A stretch of 64,000 nt of DNA from Dysgonomonas sp. UBA7710 (GCF_002482385.1 NZ_DLFW01000046.1:1-64000), one strand, 5' to 3'. Numbered from the stretch's first letter, positions 18,274 to 27,683 are shown. Made by a program: numbers and translations. Notes: generated from the sequence alone by a model not told the origin.

Positions 18274-18307
18274 AGAAGAGGCATGGACGAAATTCCGTGC
18301 CTCTTTG
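18274..18307 (+). terminator. Intrinsic terminator of pfp
   Basis: AAGAGGCATGG pairs with CCGTGCCTCTT (one G-T pair) and is followed by TGTTTTATT, 21 nt after the pfp stop codon. Confidence 0.8.
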
Positions 18308-18412
18308 TTTTATTCGCACTTTTATATCTGTAGTTTAATTTTAACGTTGGATTCTTTTCATCATATAAGCATTCTTTGTAAAAACTTTTATCATTCGGTT
18401 CAAGCCTACCGC

Positions 18413-18866
18413 GCCCTCCCGGGCTTGCCCTCACTTTTGGCATTGCCCAAAAGTAAGCAAAAAGCTAGCGCTTCGTTCCTCGGCGACCCACAACCGGTTT
18501 ATCGGCTGAAAGGGACAAACGGGCTATCGCCCCGTCCCTTTCTTAGCCGACTGCACCGTGTGGGTACCCCGCCTGCGTCACTAATGCGCAGGGGCTGACG
18601 CACGATAAGGCTGACGCATATTAGATTAGGGGCTTTGCTCCGTTAGTGCGTCAGCCTGCGCCGTTAGCTTCATGGACGGGGTACCCGTAGGATTAAAAGA
18701 CGAAAAAACGAAAACGTGTTTGAGCTTATCTGCCAATTCATATTTTACAACATTTAGAGCGAGTTTTTTCGTTTCGTCTTTTAGTCCGTTACGGGTCGGC
18801 CTATGAAGCGGGGCGCTAAAGCGTTTTTGGTTCCTTTTGCAGCTTTGGGCAAAAGGAACACAAGCA
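18413..18866. repeat. GC-rich fold-back (MITE-like) non-coding element
   Basis: About 450 bp, visibly richer in G+C than its surroundings. The ends are imperfect inverted repeats (18421-18475 against 18810-18865), each with its own palindrome around CTTTTG...CAAAAG. Inside are further inverted pairs. TCGGCTGAAAGGGAC (18501) pairs with the stretch at 18533-18549. GGGTACCCCG (18561) pairs with CGGGGTACCC (18676), CTGACGCAC with GTGCGTCAG, and AAAAGACGAA (18693) with TTTCGTCTTTT (18772). No open frame looks real. It may be a transposase-less mobile repeat or a structured RNA. The rest of 18254-18996 is the pfp terminator and the promoter region of the next gene. Confidence 0.65.
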
Positions 18867-18943
18867 ATCTCTGATTGCGCGTAGTAAAAATTGCAGAAAA
18901 TAATAGAACGTTTTCACGCAACAACAATTATTTCAGCTACTAA

Positions 18944-18972
18944 TTGGCATAACTAATAAATTTCTATATTTG
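18944..18972 (+). promoter_or_regulatory. Promoter of the sigma-54 activator gene
   Basis: TTGG at 18944 and TATATTTG at 18965-18972, with about 17-18 nt between them, match the Bacteroidetes consensus. The start codon is 25 nt further on. Confidence 0.55.
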
Positions 18973-18996
18973 TATCATTGACCAATAAACCCCGGA

Positions 18997-20361
18997 ATGA
19001 AAAAAGGCAGCATCCTGATTGTAGATGATAATAAAAATGTATTGAGTGCATTGCGAATCTTACTTGATAATTACTTCGAAGAAGTCACTTTGTTGTCATC
19101 GCCCAATATGCTCCTCTCTATGCTCAGAGAAAAAAATCCGGATATTGTATTGCTGGATATGAATTATTCGGCCGGAATAAATACCGGAAACGAAGGACTG
19201 TTCTGGCTGTCGGAGGTAAAGAAGACCGACCCGGAGCTTCCGGTTGTTTTATTCACTGCGTATGCCGATATAGAACTGGCCGTGAAGGCTCTGAAAGAAG
19301 GTGCGAGCGACTTTGTCGTGAAACCTTGGGATAATGCCAAATTGCTGGCAACATTGCAATCTGCCTTGGCACTCCGTCAATCGAGAAAAGAGGTTAAGAA
19401 ACTCAGGGAAAAGCAGGATATACTGAATTCCGAATTGACCAAAGATTCTGATGTATGCTGGGGAAAATCCGAAGCTATGCAAAATTTGCTTTCTATGATA
19501 AAGAAAGTTGCTAAAACGGATGCTAACGTACTTATCACAGGAGAGAATGGTACAGGAAAGGAATTGATTGCCCGGAAAATACACCAGTTATCCCTGCGGG
19601 CGGATGAAACGCTGGTCAGTGTAGATATGGGTGCTATTACCGAAACATTGTTCGAAAGCGAGCTTTTCGGTCATACAAAAGGTGCATTTACCGATGCAAG
19701 AACCGATCGTGCCGGAAAGTTTGAAGCAGCGGATAAAGGTACACTTTTTCTGGATGAGATAGGAAACCTTAGTTATATATTGCAGGCAAAGCTGCTTACA
19801 GCATTACAATCGCGGCAAATAGTGAGGGTAGGGAGTAACAAGCCTATCGCTGTGGATATACGGCTGATAAGTGCTACAAACCGTAATCTGTTCGAATCTG
19901 TAAAAAACGGTGAATTCAGGGAAGATTTATTATACCGTCTCGATACTATCCAGATCGAGGTACCTGCATTACGTGACCGCAAGGAAGATATTTCCTTACT
20001 GGCCGATTTTTTCTTATCCCGCTTTGCAAAAAAATACAATAAAAAAGAGCTTGTTTTTAATGATAAAACCATCGAAAAACTAGAGAATTATTTATGGCCC
20101 GGCAATGTGCGCGAACTGGAGCATGCTGTAGAAAAAGCTGTCATCCTGTGCGACGGGGCAGAGTTACAACCGTCCGATTTTTACATGCGGGCTACCGAAG
20201 ACAGGGCTGCTATTATCGAATCCATCACACTGGACGAGATGGAAAAAATACTCATAGAAAAAGCATTGAGCAAATATGATAAGAATATATCTGCTATTGC
20301 CGCCGAGCTGGGAATTACGCGTCCGACTCTTTATAATAAAATGAAAAAATATGGATTATAA
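18997..20361 (+). CDS. NtrC-family sigma-54-dependent response regulator
   Basis: A 454-residue activator: receiver domain (1-120; acidic D10/D11, phospho-acceptor D54, Lys in VVKPW), AAA+ sigma-54 domain (about 150-390) with Walker A GENGTGKE at 182-189 and Walker B LFLDEIG, and a C-terminal Fis-type helix-turn-helix (ISAIAAELGITRPTLYNKM). The sigma-54 contact loop reads GAFTDA (229-234) and not GAFTGA. The gene precedes its likely sensor kinase, and the only good sigma-54 promoter I see in the window is that of the export operon at 10522. Control of that operon is therefore the leading hypothesis. Confidence 0.93.
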   Translation: MKKGSILIVDDNKNVLSALRILLDNYFEEVTLLSSPNMLLSMLREKNPDIVLLDMNYSAGINTGNEGLFWLSEVKKTDPELPVVLFTAYADIELAVKALKEGASDFVVKPWDNAKLLATLQSALALRQSRKEVKKLREKQDILNSELTKDSDVCWGKSEAMQNLLSMIKKVAKTDANVLITGENGTGKELIARKIHQLSLRADETLVSVDMGAITETLFESELFGHTKGAFTDARTDRAGKFEAADKGTLFLDEIGNLSYILQAKLLTALQSRQIVRVGSNKPIAVDIRLISATNRNLFESVKNGEFREDLLYRLDTIQIEVPALRDRKEDISLLADFFLSRFAKKYNKKELVFNDKTIEKLENYLWPGNVRELEHAVEKAVILCDGAELQPSDFYMRATEDRAAIIESITLDEMEKILIEKALSKYDKNISAIAAELGITRPTLYNKMKKYGL

Positions 20362-20439
20362 TCCGATTTCTTTATCTATAACAGAAAAGATAAATAATAA
20401 GTGAAAAACGGAGAACGAAGAATAAAACATGAAAAATGT

Positions 20440-20460
20440 GTTACTTCTGTTACTTTTTAA
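20440..20460 (+). repeat. GTTACTT repeat, copy B1 (partial)
   Basis: GTTACTTCTGTTAC followed by TTTTTAA; the palindromic second half is missing. Confidence 0.6.
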
Positions 20461-20516
20461 CAGTCATGAGTTACAAGTAAACAAGATACAAGTTGTTCAC
20501 TGTTAACTGAAAAGCT

Positions 20517-20581
20517 GTTACTTTTGTTACCTTTTAACTATATATGGTTAATAAATGTAAAAATACTTTGAAAACAGGAAA
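20517..20581 (+). repeat. GTTACTT/TTAACTATATA repeat, copy B2
   Basis: Two GTTAC units, then TTTTAACTATATATGGTTAA and ATAAATGTAAAAATAC with an ACAGGAAAG tail, ending 18 nt before the kinase ATG at 20599. Confidence 0.7.
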
Positions 20582-20598
20582 GTAAATGATTGAAGAAT

Positions 20599-21927
20599 AT
20601 GTTTAAATCAATAGAATATAAATTGTTGATATATATAGGGTTGCTGATGCTTTCGGTAGCTGCTGCCACTTATTGTCTTCTGGAAAAAGAATATGTATAC
20701 GGGCCATTGTGTATCCTGATAGCCGTATTTTCCATTAACAGGTTACAGAAACATTATAAGAAGTTTAATCAGAATATTTTATTCCTGCTCAATGCCCTTG
20801 ATAATGGTGACTATTCATTCAACTTTGCTGTAACTAAAATATCGAAGCGCGAACAGGAACTGAACCAGATGATGAACCGTATCAAGGAGATTCTGTCTAA
20901 GGCCCGGAAAGAAGTGATAGAAAATGAGAAGTTTCTGAGCCTGATAGTTGAAAGTGTTTCTACCGGTATCATTATATTGGATGAGCATAACAATGTGCTG
21001 ATAACGAACCGGGCAACGAATGAGTTGCTGGGATTACCGGTCTTTACCCATTTAAATCAGTTGAAAGTAATTGACGAATCATTTCCATCTATATTTCTCC
21101 ATCTGGAAACAAATGACAATAAGTATCTGAAAATAGCCAATGAACGGGAAGAAACTCTAATAAGCCTGCGTGTATCCAAAATAACACTGAAAAGGGGTAC
21201 AATGAAAATCTTTACGCTTAATAGTATCGGGAACGAGCTGGAGGCGAAAGAGATGGAATCATGGGTGCGCCTTATACGAGTGATGACTCACGAAATAATG
21301 AACTCGATAGCGCCTATCACATCGCTGACGGATACATTGCTGTTCTCTTATAAAATATCCCGGGATAACCAATCGGATGACAATCTCCGGCAAAATACAG
21401 TGGAGGCATTGGAAACCATCAGTTCCACGGCCAAAGGACTTATGGTATTTGTGGAATCGTACCGTAAATTTACAGGGGTTCCAAAGCCTCAATTGATAGA
21501 ATTCGACCTGATTCCTCTAGTAGAAAAGGTGGTTAGCCTGGAGTCGGCGATGGTGCAGGAAAAAGGAATATTACTGGAACTGCAATATACCGCGCCATCC
21601 CTGATTGTAAATGCTGATGAATCACAGATCACACAGGTATTGGTCAATCTGGTGAAAAATGCGGTTGAAGCATTAAAGCCTGATGAAAAAGGAAGTGTAA
21701 AAATAAAGATCAGCCATACCGATAACAAAACAAATATAGATGTATGTAATAATGGCGAACTCATTCCGCAGGAAGTAATACCAAATATATTCATTCCATT
21801 TTTTACGACTAAAAATTCAGGGACAGGAATAGGGTTGAGTATATCCCGCTATATAATGCGTTTGCATGGCGGTAATCTGAAACACTATGTTAAAGATGGC
21901 TGGACTGTTTTCAGTATGACATTCTAA
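20599..21927 (+). CDS. Sensor histidine kinase (NtrY-like), partner of the sigma-54 activator
   Basis: A 442-residue membrane kinase. Two N-terminal transmembrane helices (about 8-25 and 32-46) precede a linker. A PAS domain (about 105-205, with GIIILDEHNNVLITNRAT) and the dimerisation helix with phospho-acceptor His in MTHEIMNSIAP follow. The HATPase domain carries N-box LVNLVKNAVEAL and G-boxes near TGIGLSIS. I prefer the ATG at 20599; a TTG at 20590 would add three residues. The short periplasmic loop suggests it senses membrane or cytosolic signals. It follows the response regulator gene with a repeat-filled gap. Confidence 0.9.
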   Translation: MFKSIEYKLLIYIGLLMLSVAAATYCLLEKEYVYGPLCILIAVFSINRLQKHYKKFNQNILFLLNALDNGDYSFNFAVTKISKREQELNQMMNRIKEILSKARKEVIENEKFLSLIVESVSTGIIILDEHNNVLITNRATNELLGLPVFTHLNQLKVIDESFPSIFLHLETNDNKYLKIANEREETLISLRVSKITLKRGTMKIFTLNSIGNELEAKEMESWVRLIRVMTHEIMNSIAPITSLTDTLLFSYKISRDNQSDDNLRQNTVEALETISSTAKGLMVFVESYRKFTGVPKPQLIEFDLIPLVEKVVSLESAMVQEKGILLELQYTAPSLIVNADESQITQVLVNLVKNAVEALKPDEKGSVKIKISHTDNKTNIDVCNNGELIPQEVIPNIFIPFFTTKNSGTGIGLSISRYIMRLHGGNLKHYVKDGWTVFSMTF

Positions 21928-22051
21928 TCGGATATATTGACATCTTTTTCAGCAAATTTATCAAAATATAACTATAAAAACAGGCAATAATCATAATGGA
22001 TCGAAGGTTAATGTAAAGAAAATCAATAGAATAAACGAATAATGACAAAGA

Positions 22052-22069
22052 GGGGCAAAAAGAAGCCCC
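22052..22069 (-). terminator. Possible terminator of fbaB
   Basis: GGGGC-(8 nt)-GCCCC hairpin 55 nt past the fbaB stop, followed on the minus strand by a short CTCTTTG tract. Weak. Confidence 0.4.
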
Positions 22070-22123
22070 GCACATGGTGCAAGGGCATCTTCAGCAACTA
22101 TAATAAAAAACACTAGACTTAGC

Positions 22124-23182
22124 TCACGCTAATTTTATATCTTTATCTAAATATACATCTTGTATCGTGTTAATCAACTCTACACCTTCTTTCATCGGGC
22201 GCTGGAACGCTTTACGTCCACAGATCAGGCCCATACCTCCGGCGCGTTTATTTACCACGGCTGTATATACGGCATCTTTCAGGTCGGAAGCTCCATGTGA
22301 TTCACCTCCTGAATTAATCAGACCCACACGCCCCATATACCCGTTGGCTACCTGGTAACGACAGAGATCTATCGGATGGTCTGATGCCAGTTCAGTATAC
22401 ATGCGTTCGTCCCATTTGGAGAAGTTTATAGCTTTGAAGCCTCCGTTATTAGTCGGCAGCTTTTGCTTCACTATGTCGGCTTTTATGGTTACTCCAATAT
22501 GATTGGCCTGACTTGTCAGATCGGCGGCACTATGATAATCCACTCCGTCCTTCTTGAAATCACTGTTTCGGAGATAACACCAAAGGATCGTTGCCATTCC
22601 CAACTCGTGCGCATACTCGAATGCTTTAGCTATATCAACAATTTGCCGGCGACTTTGTTCGGAGCCGAAGTAAATTGTTGCTCCAACAGCAGCAGCACCC
22701 ATATTCCAAGCCTCTTTTATTGTTCCAAACAGAACCTGGTCATAGGTTGTAGGATAGGTCAGTAGTTCATTATGATTAATCTTCACCACGAATGGTATTT
22801 TGTGTGCATACTTACGGGCTACCGAACCTAATACGCCGTAAGTAGATGCCACGGCACTACATCCGGCTTCTATTGCTAATTTTACAATATTCTCAGAATC
22901 GAAATAGATTGGATTTGGGGCAAAGGAAGCTCCTGCACTATGTTCGATATCCTGATCTACAGGCAGGATTGATAAGTACCCTGTATCGGCAAGTCTACCA
23001 TGGCTGAATAGACGCTGAAGGTTATTCAATGTAGGAATGTTGCGATCCGAATCGATCCAGATATTGTCTATAAAATTGGGTTCAGGCGCATGAATTAGCG
23101 ACTTGTCAATCGTTTTGCTTACATGTCCGAGCAGATATTCACTTTGATCGCCCAGAATGTTTGTAATTTTAGAATTTGCCAT
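22124..23182 (-). CDS. fbaB: Class I fructose-bisphosphate aldolase, DhnA/FbaB type
   Basis: A 352-residue aldolase of the archaeal/DhnA type (not the class II metal enzyme), cleaving fructose 1,6-bisphosphate to triose phosphates. Recognisable segments: [11 protein letters not shown], the [12 protein letters not shown] region, the [10 protein letters not shown] strand, Lys-containing [12 protein letters not shown] (probable Schiff-base region) and the phosphate loop [10 protein letters not shown]. Length is normal. It is transcribed divergently from the PEPCK-like gene across 255 bp and lies one gene pair away from pfp, the enzyme that makes its substrate. Confidence 0.93.
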   Translation of the reverse strand: MANSKITNILGDQSEYLLGHVSKTIDKSLIHAPEPNFIDNIWIDSDRNIPTLNNLQRLFSHGRLADTGYLSILPVDQDIEHSAGASFAPNPIYFDSENIVKLAIEAGCSAVASTYGVLGSVARKYAHKIPFVVKINHNELLTYPTTYDQVLFGTIKEAWNMGAAAVGATIYFGSEQSRRQIVDIAKAFEYAHELGMATILWCYLRNSDFKKDGVDYHSAADLTSQANHIGVTIKADIVKQKLPTNNGGFKAINFSKWDERMYTELASDHPIDLCRYQVANGYMGRVGLINSGGESHGASDLKDAVYTAVVNKRAGGMGLICGRKAFQRPMKEGVELINTIQDVYLDKDIKLA

Positions 23183-23370
23183 AATATTATTGTTTTAATG
23201 GATATACTATTATTCGCATCCATTGTATTTATTTACCCTTTATTATAAAACAAAGTTGGTACATATAAGTTTTAAAACGAGTTGATAATTTATATGGCTC
23301 TAAAAGAATATTTAACATATACGTCTTATTTATAACGTGTCAAAATAACCGAAAAGTTAAATAAAACTGT

Positions 23371-23378
23371 TATCTTTG
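23371..23378 (+). promoter_or_regulatory. -7 element before the PEPCK-like gene
   Basis: TATCTTTG matches TAnnTTTG; no good -33 TTTG is found at the expected spacing. Confidence 0.4.
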
Positions 23379-23437
23379 CTTAGATAGTTCTAAGGAAATT
23401 AATCTTTTTGTATTTATTTAACCATATATAAAACATT

Positions 23438-25171
23438 ATGTTACACGAATTTACGCTTTCCAGAGGAAGAGCAATGATTAACTTTACGCTCAAATATTGC
23501 GATACAAAACAAAAACTGCTTAATAGCTACGGATTCAGACGTGTTGTCGAGTCTTTTATTAAACAGGTTTTGAAAAAAGATGAAGGGGTCATTTATGACT
23601 ATTACATCACCCATTTCGGCAGTGAAGACGAAACGGTAGACTCCCTCATAGAAGTCTTTAAATTGCTGACAGTATTTGAAATAAACGAGGTAATTGCGGT
23701 TGATAATAAATATTCGAAATTCTTTGAAGATAAACACCTGTTTATAGAAGTTACCGAATTGCTTTTTGCTTACTGGAAACGGCTCGAACGCTATACTATC
23801 GTAAGAAACTCGCGGGTAGGAGAAGGCTTACAGAATGTACGCTTTATACAGGCTAATGATATGTTTAATGATCTTGTATTATCAACAGGCCGCAGGATAC
23901 AGACAACAGTCAACGGGCACGAAACACGTGTTTATCGCCAGTCTGTAGCCGGAGCTAATGCCGGACTTACATTGAATGATGTCAGCTGGAATTGTCCTGT
24001 GGAATACAAGGGGTTGGCATCTATACCGTTTATCAGTACAGTCGTTTTTCAGCCGCCATACATTTCATACACAAAAAGGAATACGCGCGATGGAATATTC
24101 CAGGAGCACCAGCAAAATCCACTGGTAAACATTGTGCTTAATGAAGATGATTGGTTTGTGTTTCCGGCTAAGGTAGGTAATATGCTTACCTTTGTTTATT
24201 TTCATAAGGATTTTATGGTTCATGGCATTGGACTGGCAAATCTGTTTGAACTGGCGACAGAAACCGAATATATCGGTAAAAAACCGGACATGATATATGT
24301 ATTCGGATATCCTGACGGATATGAAGAAAAACGTACATTCTATTATAAGGATAAAAAGAATGATATTCTTATCGGCTACGCTAATTATTGCGACGATATC
24401 GATTATTTCGGTTACATGAAGAAAATGCTCCTTACATTGCATAATGTAAAGCAGATAGACACAGGAAGTCTGCCTATACATGGAGCGATGGTAAACATTG
24501 TGCTTCGCAACGGTAAAGAATCCAACATTATCATTATGGGTGACAGCGGAGCCGGAAAATCGGAAAGTCTGGAGGCATTCCGTACCCTGAACGAAAATTA
24601 CATTCGCCACATGCGTGTGATCTTCGATGATATGGGGTATCTGAAAAAAGAGAAAGACGGTACTATCAAAGCATATGGAACCGAAATCGGAGCATTTGTC
24701 CGTGTAGACGACCTTGATCCTGCTTATGCTTTCGAGCAATTGGATAAAGGGGTATATACCAATATGGACAAAATAAATGCCCGTGTTACAATTCCTATAT
24801 CTACTTACGAGATTATATCCAAAGGCTATCCGATCGATTATTTCCTATATGCAAATAACTACAATGAGGCGGACAAGAAAATCCTCATTTATGAGAATCT
24901 GGATCATGCCATTCAGGTATTTGAAGATGGTGCCCGTAAAGCAAAAGGAACTACAACCGAAAAAGGATTGGTAAAATCATATTTTGCAAATCCGTTTGGC
25001 CCTGTTCAGGAACGCAAAGAAACAGAGGTCTTGGTGCGTGCTTACTTCAAAGACATGAAGGCTGCCGGAGTAAAGATAGGAGAGATGCATACATCGCTTG
25101 CTATAGACGGTAAGACAAAAGACGGTCCTCGTGAAGCTGCTGAAGAGTTGTTCACACTGATAAATGAATAA
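23438..25171 (+). CDS. PEP carboxykinase-like/HPr-kinase-like P-loop protein
   Basis: A 577-residue protein with a P-loop IIIMGDSGAGKSES (about 366-379) and, downstream, VIFDDMGYL, the layout of the PEPCK/HPr-kinase nucleotide fold. Homologues in Bacteroidales and Clostridia are often annotated phosphoenolpyruvate carboxykinase (my recollection). The first 350 residues do not look like a classical ATP- or GTP-dependent PEPCK, and I do not see the usual PEPCK oxaloacetate-binding motifs. Cytosolic, no signal peptide. Its neighbours are fbaB and pfp, supporting a role in carbon metabolism or its control. A kinase of unknown target is an equally fair reading. It ends in a terminator shared with the convergent antiporter. 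Confidence 0.65.
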   Translation: MLHEFTLSRGRAMINFTLKYCDTKQKLLNSYGFRRVVESFIKQVLKKDEGVIYDYYITHFGSEDETVDSLIEVFKLLTVFEINEVIAVDNKYSKFFEDKHLFIEVTELLFAYWKRLERYTIVRNSRVGEGLQNVRFIQANDMFNDLVLSTGRRIQTTVNGHETRVYRQSVAGANAGLTLNDVSWNCPVEYKGLASIPFISTVVFQPPYISYTKRNTRDGIFQEHQQNPLVNIVLNEDDWFVFPAKVGNMLTFVYFHKDFMVHGIGLANLFELATETEYIGKKPDMIYVFGYPDGYEEKRTFYYKDKKNDILIGYANYCDDIDYFGYMKKMLLTLHNVKQIDTGSLPIHGAMVNIVLRNGKESNIIIMGDSGAGKSESLEAFRTLNENYIRHMRVIFDDMGYLKKEKDGTIKAYGTEIGAFVRVDDLDPAYAFEQLDKGVYTNMDKINARVTIPISTYEIISKGYPIDYFLYANNYNEADKKILIYENLDHAIQVFEDGARKAKGTTTEKGLVKSYFANPFGPVQERKETEVLVRAYFKDMKAAGVKIGEMHTSLAIDGKTKDGPREAAEELFTLINE

Positions 25172-25186
25172 TAGCTCTTATTATAT

Positions 25187-25220
25187 AAAAAAGACTCCGG
25201 TAATATCCGGAGTCTTTTTT
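25187..25220. terminator. Bidirectional terminator
   Basis: AAAAAAGACTCCGG and CCGGAGTCTTTTTT form a 14-bp perfect stem around TAATAT, between two convergent genes; U-runs on both strands. Confidence 0.92.
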
Positions 25221-26556
25221 ATTTGAGGGGGGCAGATTCAGTTTTTTGTTCAATATCTTCGTCACTGCTTTCTATTTTGAGCCATTTAATTAGTAATGGT
25301 AAGCCCATACCTTGTATAAGCAGCATCAATACAACAACTAATACAGTAAGAAATATAATACTGTTGCGCTGGTGGAAAATAGTTCCATCATCCAATGTAA
25401 CAGGCAGAGCAATCGCCGTAGCTACAGATACAATGCCCCGCATGCCCGACCAGCCGATAAGCAATGCATCTTTCCACGTAAGAGCCTTCACATGTTTTAT
25501 CCTTTCAGCGCGCCGGGAGGATATTTTAGTTCCATATCCGTCGCTATTTACGATGGAAACCAATTTGTCCAGCTTAAACTTATGCCTGAATACAACGATT
25601 ATACGAATGAGCAAAGCTATTACAAAAATTGCAAAGGCACTAATTACGAGAGGAATGACTGATGATGAAGGTATCTCTCTAAGCACTTGGGGTAATTCCA
25701 GGCCGATAAGTATAAATACAAGTCCGCTTAGCAGATAAATGATTGTGTTCCATACAGAACGTGATTGTACGCGGGTGACATCCGACAATAGTTTGTTCTT
25801 ATGTACATGTCCGGCAATAAGTACACCCATAAATACAACAGCAAGGACTCCCGAAACGTTCAGTTCTTCGGCAAACTGATAAGCTACAAATGGTAGCATC
25901 AGATTCAGGCTGACAATGGCTGTGCTTTCGAGTTTCACTTTCGATACAGTATATCCAAACAGAAAAGCCATGATAGCACCGATCAGACAGCCGCCCATTA
26001 TAGTGACAACAAATTCAAGTCCGGCTTCCCATACCGAAAATATACCTCCTATAGCTACACCGAGGGCAATCCGGTAAGCTGTAAGAGCCGATGCATCGTT
26101 TATAAGGCTTTCGCCCTCAAGTATTGTATTCGTACGATGAGAAAGTTGCAAGCTCTTGGTTATCCCTGACGTTGCAATAGCATCCGGCGGAGATAGTATT
26201 GCTCCTATAACGAATGCTACCGGCCACGATATGCCGGGAATCAGGAAACGGGCTACTATGGCAATTGCAATCATAGAGATGAAAACCAAGGTGACAGCCA
26301 TCATGGAAATAGTTCCAAAATTAGCCTTAAAATCCTTAAACGGCATATTTACGGCAGCATCGTAGAGCAGGGGCGGTAAAAATAGCAGGAATACCACATC
26401 GGGGTCGATAGGTACATAGTGAAAGCCGGGTATGAAACCGACGGCAATGCCCACAACCATCAACAGGACAGGATAGGGCACTTTTACTCTGGGGGCCAGA
26501 GCTGATATTGCTATTGCTATTGCCAGCAGGAAAAGTATAACATGATAATATTCCAT
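25219..26556 (-). CDS. CPA1-family Na+(K+)/H+ antiporter
   Basis: A 445-residue membrane protein with about 12 hydrophobic segments of the NhaP/YjcE (CPA1) type. Family marks: LLPPLLYDAAVNMPF in helix 4, the ion-binding stretch GAILSPPDAIATSG and ESLINDASALTAYR (ND motif), and GWSGMRGIVSVATAIALP late in the protein. It exchanges cytoplasmic Na+ or K+ for protons. The C-terminal hydrophilic tail is short (about 20 residues), so no regulatory domain. The stop codon overlaps the terminator stem. Confidence 0.92.
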   Translation of the reverse strand: MEYYHVILFLLAIAIAISALAPRVKVPYPVLLMVVGIAVGFIPGFHYVPIDPDVVFLLFLPPLLYDAAVNMPFKDFKANFGTISMMAVTLVFISMIAIAIVARFLIPGISWPVAFVIGAILSPPDAIATSGITKSLQLSHRTNTILEGESLINDASALTAYRIALGVAIGGIFSVWEAGLEFVVTIMGGCLIGAIMAFLFGYTVSKVKLESTAIVSLNLMLPFVAYQFAEELNVSGVLAVVFMGVLIAGHVHKNKLLSDVTRVQSRSVWNTIIYLLSGLVFILIGLELPQVLREIPSSSVIPLVISAFAIFVIALLIRIIVVFRHKFKLDKLVSIVNSDGYGTKISSRRAERIKHVKALTWKDALLIGWSGMRGIVSVATAIALPVTLDDGTIFHQRNSIIFLTVLVVVLMLLIQGMGLPLLIKWLKIESSDEDIEQKTESAPLK

Positions 26557-26760
26557 ATATAGATACTATGTATAATCCGGATTAAAGATAAACAAATTGT
26601 GGTTTGTATATCCATAAGTTTCTTCAACTTGCAGTAGAAACAATAGTAAGAGGGCTGTAGTTTTCAGAAGATAAAATTTAATAATAGCGATCATGTAATT
26701 AATAAAAGTGCAATTTAGATAAATAATTAATCAAATAAACTAAATATTATTTATGTATTA

Positions 26761-26791
26761 TTTGATTTTATTAAAATAATATTTAGTTTTG
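26761..26791 (+). promoter_or_regulatory. Promoter of the DUF2089 operon
   Basis: TTTG-N19-TAGTTTTG, an exact match to the Bacteroidetes primary-sigma consensus, 20 nt before the start codon. Confidence 0.8.
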
Positions 26792-26810
26792 TAAAAAAAA
26801 TAATGATATT

Positions 26811-27074
26811 ATGTTACCTTGTAATTGCCCGAGCTGCCAGGCTCAATTGAAAGTAAAAAGTTTGTTGTGCGAAAATTGTGGTACAGAAGTACACGGATTA
26901 TACGCACTTCCGGTATTGGCGCGCTTGCCTATAGAAGAACAGGATTTTATCCTCAGGTTTGTAAAAAATAGCGGAAGTCTTAAAGATATGGCTAAAGATT
27001 TGGGTTTAAGCTATCCTACGGTAAGAAATTTATTGGATGATATAATAGAAAAGATAAAAAACTATGAAAAATAA
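26811..27074 (+). CDS. DUF2089-like zinc-ribbon/HTH regulator
   Basis: An 87-residue protein: an N-terminal zinc ribbon (CPSC and CENC pairs, residues about 6-24) and a C-terminal helix-turn-helix (SLKDMAKDLGLSYPTVRNLLDDI). This is the DUF2089 pattern, a family thought to be transcriptional regulators. It overlaps the following membrane-protein gene by 11 bp, so translation is coupled, and it stands right behind a strong promoter. It may sense a signal for the membrane protein and hydrolase encoded behind it, or autoregulate the operon. Confidence 0.8.
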   Translation: MLPCNCPSCQAQLKVKSLLCENCGTEVHGLYALPVLARLPIEEQDFILRFVKNSGSLKDMAKDLGLSYPTVRNLLDDIIEKIKNYEK

Positions 27075-27672
27075 CAATTCGATTACAACATGGTTATTCG
27101 CCCCGTTCAGATTTATAGCAGGGGTAAAAGCTCTTATTATCGGTCTGGCTGTTATGTTTCTTTTATCCATATTGGGATATCTGAGTAATACACATTTCGA
27201 TGGGGCATTGGATATTCATTATGGATGCCTTGCCGCTGATACTTTGTATTTAAACCATATTATATATCAATTGGCAGGGTGGGGATTACTTACGGTTGTG
27301 TTTTATCTGACTGCCCGTATTGTAACCAAATCATCTATACGGCTGATAGATATTGCCGGTACAATGGCATTATCACAAGCTCCGTTGATATTTGCAGCAT
27401 TGTTGGGATTTATACCTTCTTTCCATATTTGTATAGGCGATATTAATACAACAAAAATAGGCGAAATGATGGCTATACTTAGAGAAAATGCAGTAATGAT
27501 GACTATAGCCGGATTAACCACAATGTTATTTGCCATTTGGTCTGTTGTTCTCAAATACAACGCCTATACGGTATCGGCCAATATAAAGGGTGTAGTAGGT
27601 GGGATATCGTTTGCAATAGCATTGATTGTAGCGGAAATTCTCTCCAAAATAGCACTGTATATTATTCTGTAA
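27064..27672 (+). CDS. Yip1-like integral membrane protein
   Basis: A 202-residue protein with five predicted membrane helices (about 22-42, 66-86, 100-120, 140-162, 176-198) and an N-terminal motif TWLFAPFRFIAGV. Size and spacing recall the Yip1/DUF1282 family. It overlaps the DUF2089 gene. In Bacteroidetes and Firmicutes, DUF2089-type regulators are often placed beside membrane proteins (general knowledge). No catalytic motif is seen and function is unknown. Confidence 0.65.
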   Translation: MKNNNSITTWLFAPFRFIAGVKALIIGLAVMFLLSILGYLSNTHFDGALDIHYGCLAADTLYLNHIIYQLAGWGLLTVVFYLTARIVTKSSIRLIDIAGTMALSQAPLIFAALLGFIPSFHICIGDINTTKIGEMMAILRENAVMMTIAGLTTMLFAIWSVVLKYNAYTVSANIKGVVGGISFAIALIVAEILSKIALYIIL

Positions 27673-27683
27673 ATACCTTGATT

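Larger units (their letters stand above)
20362..20598. other. Intergenic region with repeat copies before the kinase gene
   Basis: 237 bp separating the response regulator from its kinase. Mostly occupied by two partial or full copies of the GTTACTT repeat and A/G-rich filler (GTGAAAAACGGAGAACGAAG) that resembles the pyrimidine tract at 34201-34245 read in reverse. Confidence 0.5.

Noticed and set aside
18305..18598. 97-codon open frame across the GC-rich fold-back element
   Set aside because: It runs through terminator and inverted-repeat sequence, has no family resemblance and no plausible start context; the DNA structure explains the frame.
27537..27683. N-terminal extension of the alpha/beta hydrolase
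   Set aside because: It lies inside the membrane-protein gene and would destroy the clear signal peptide that begins at 27684.
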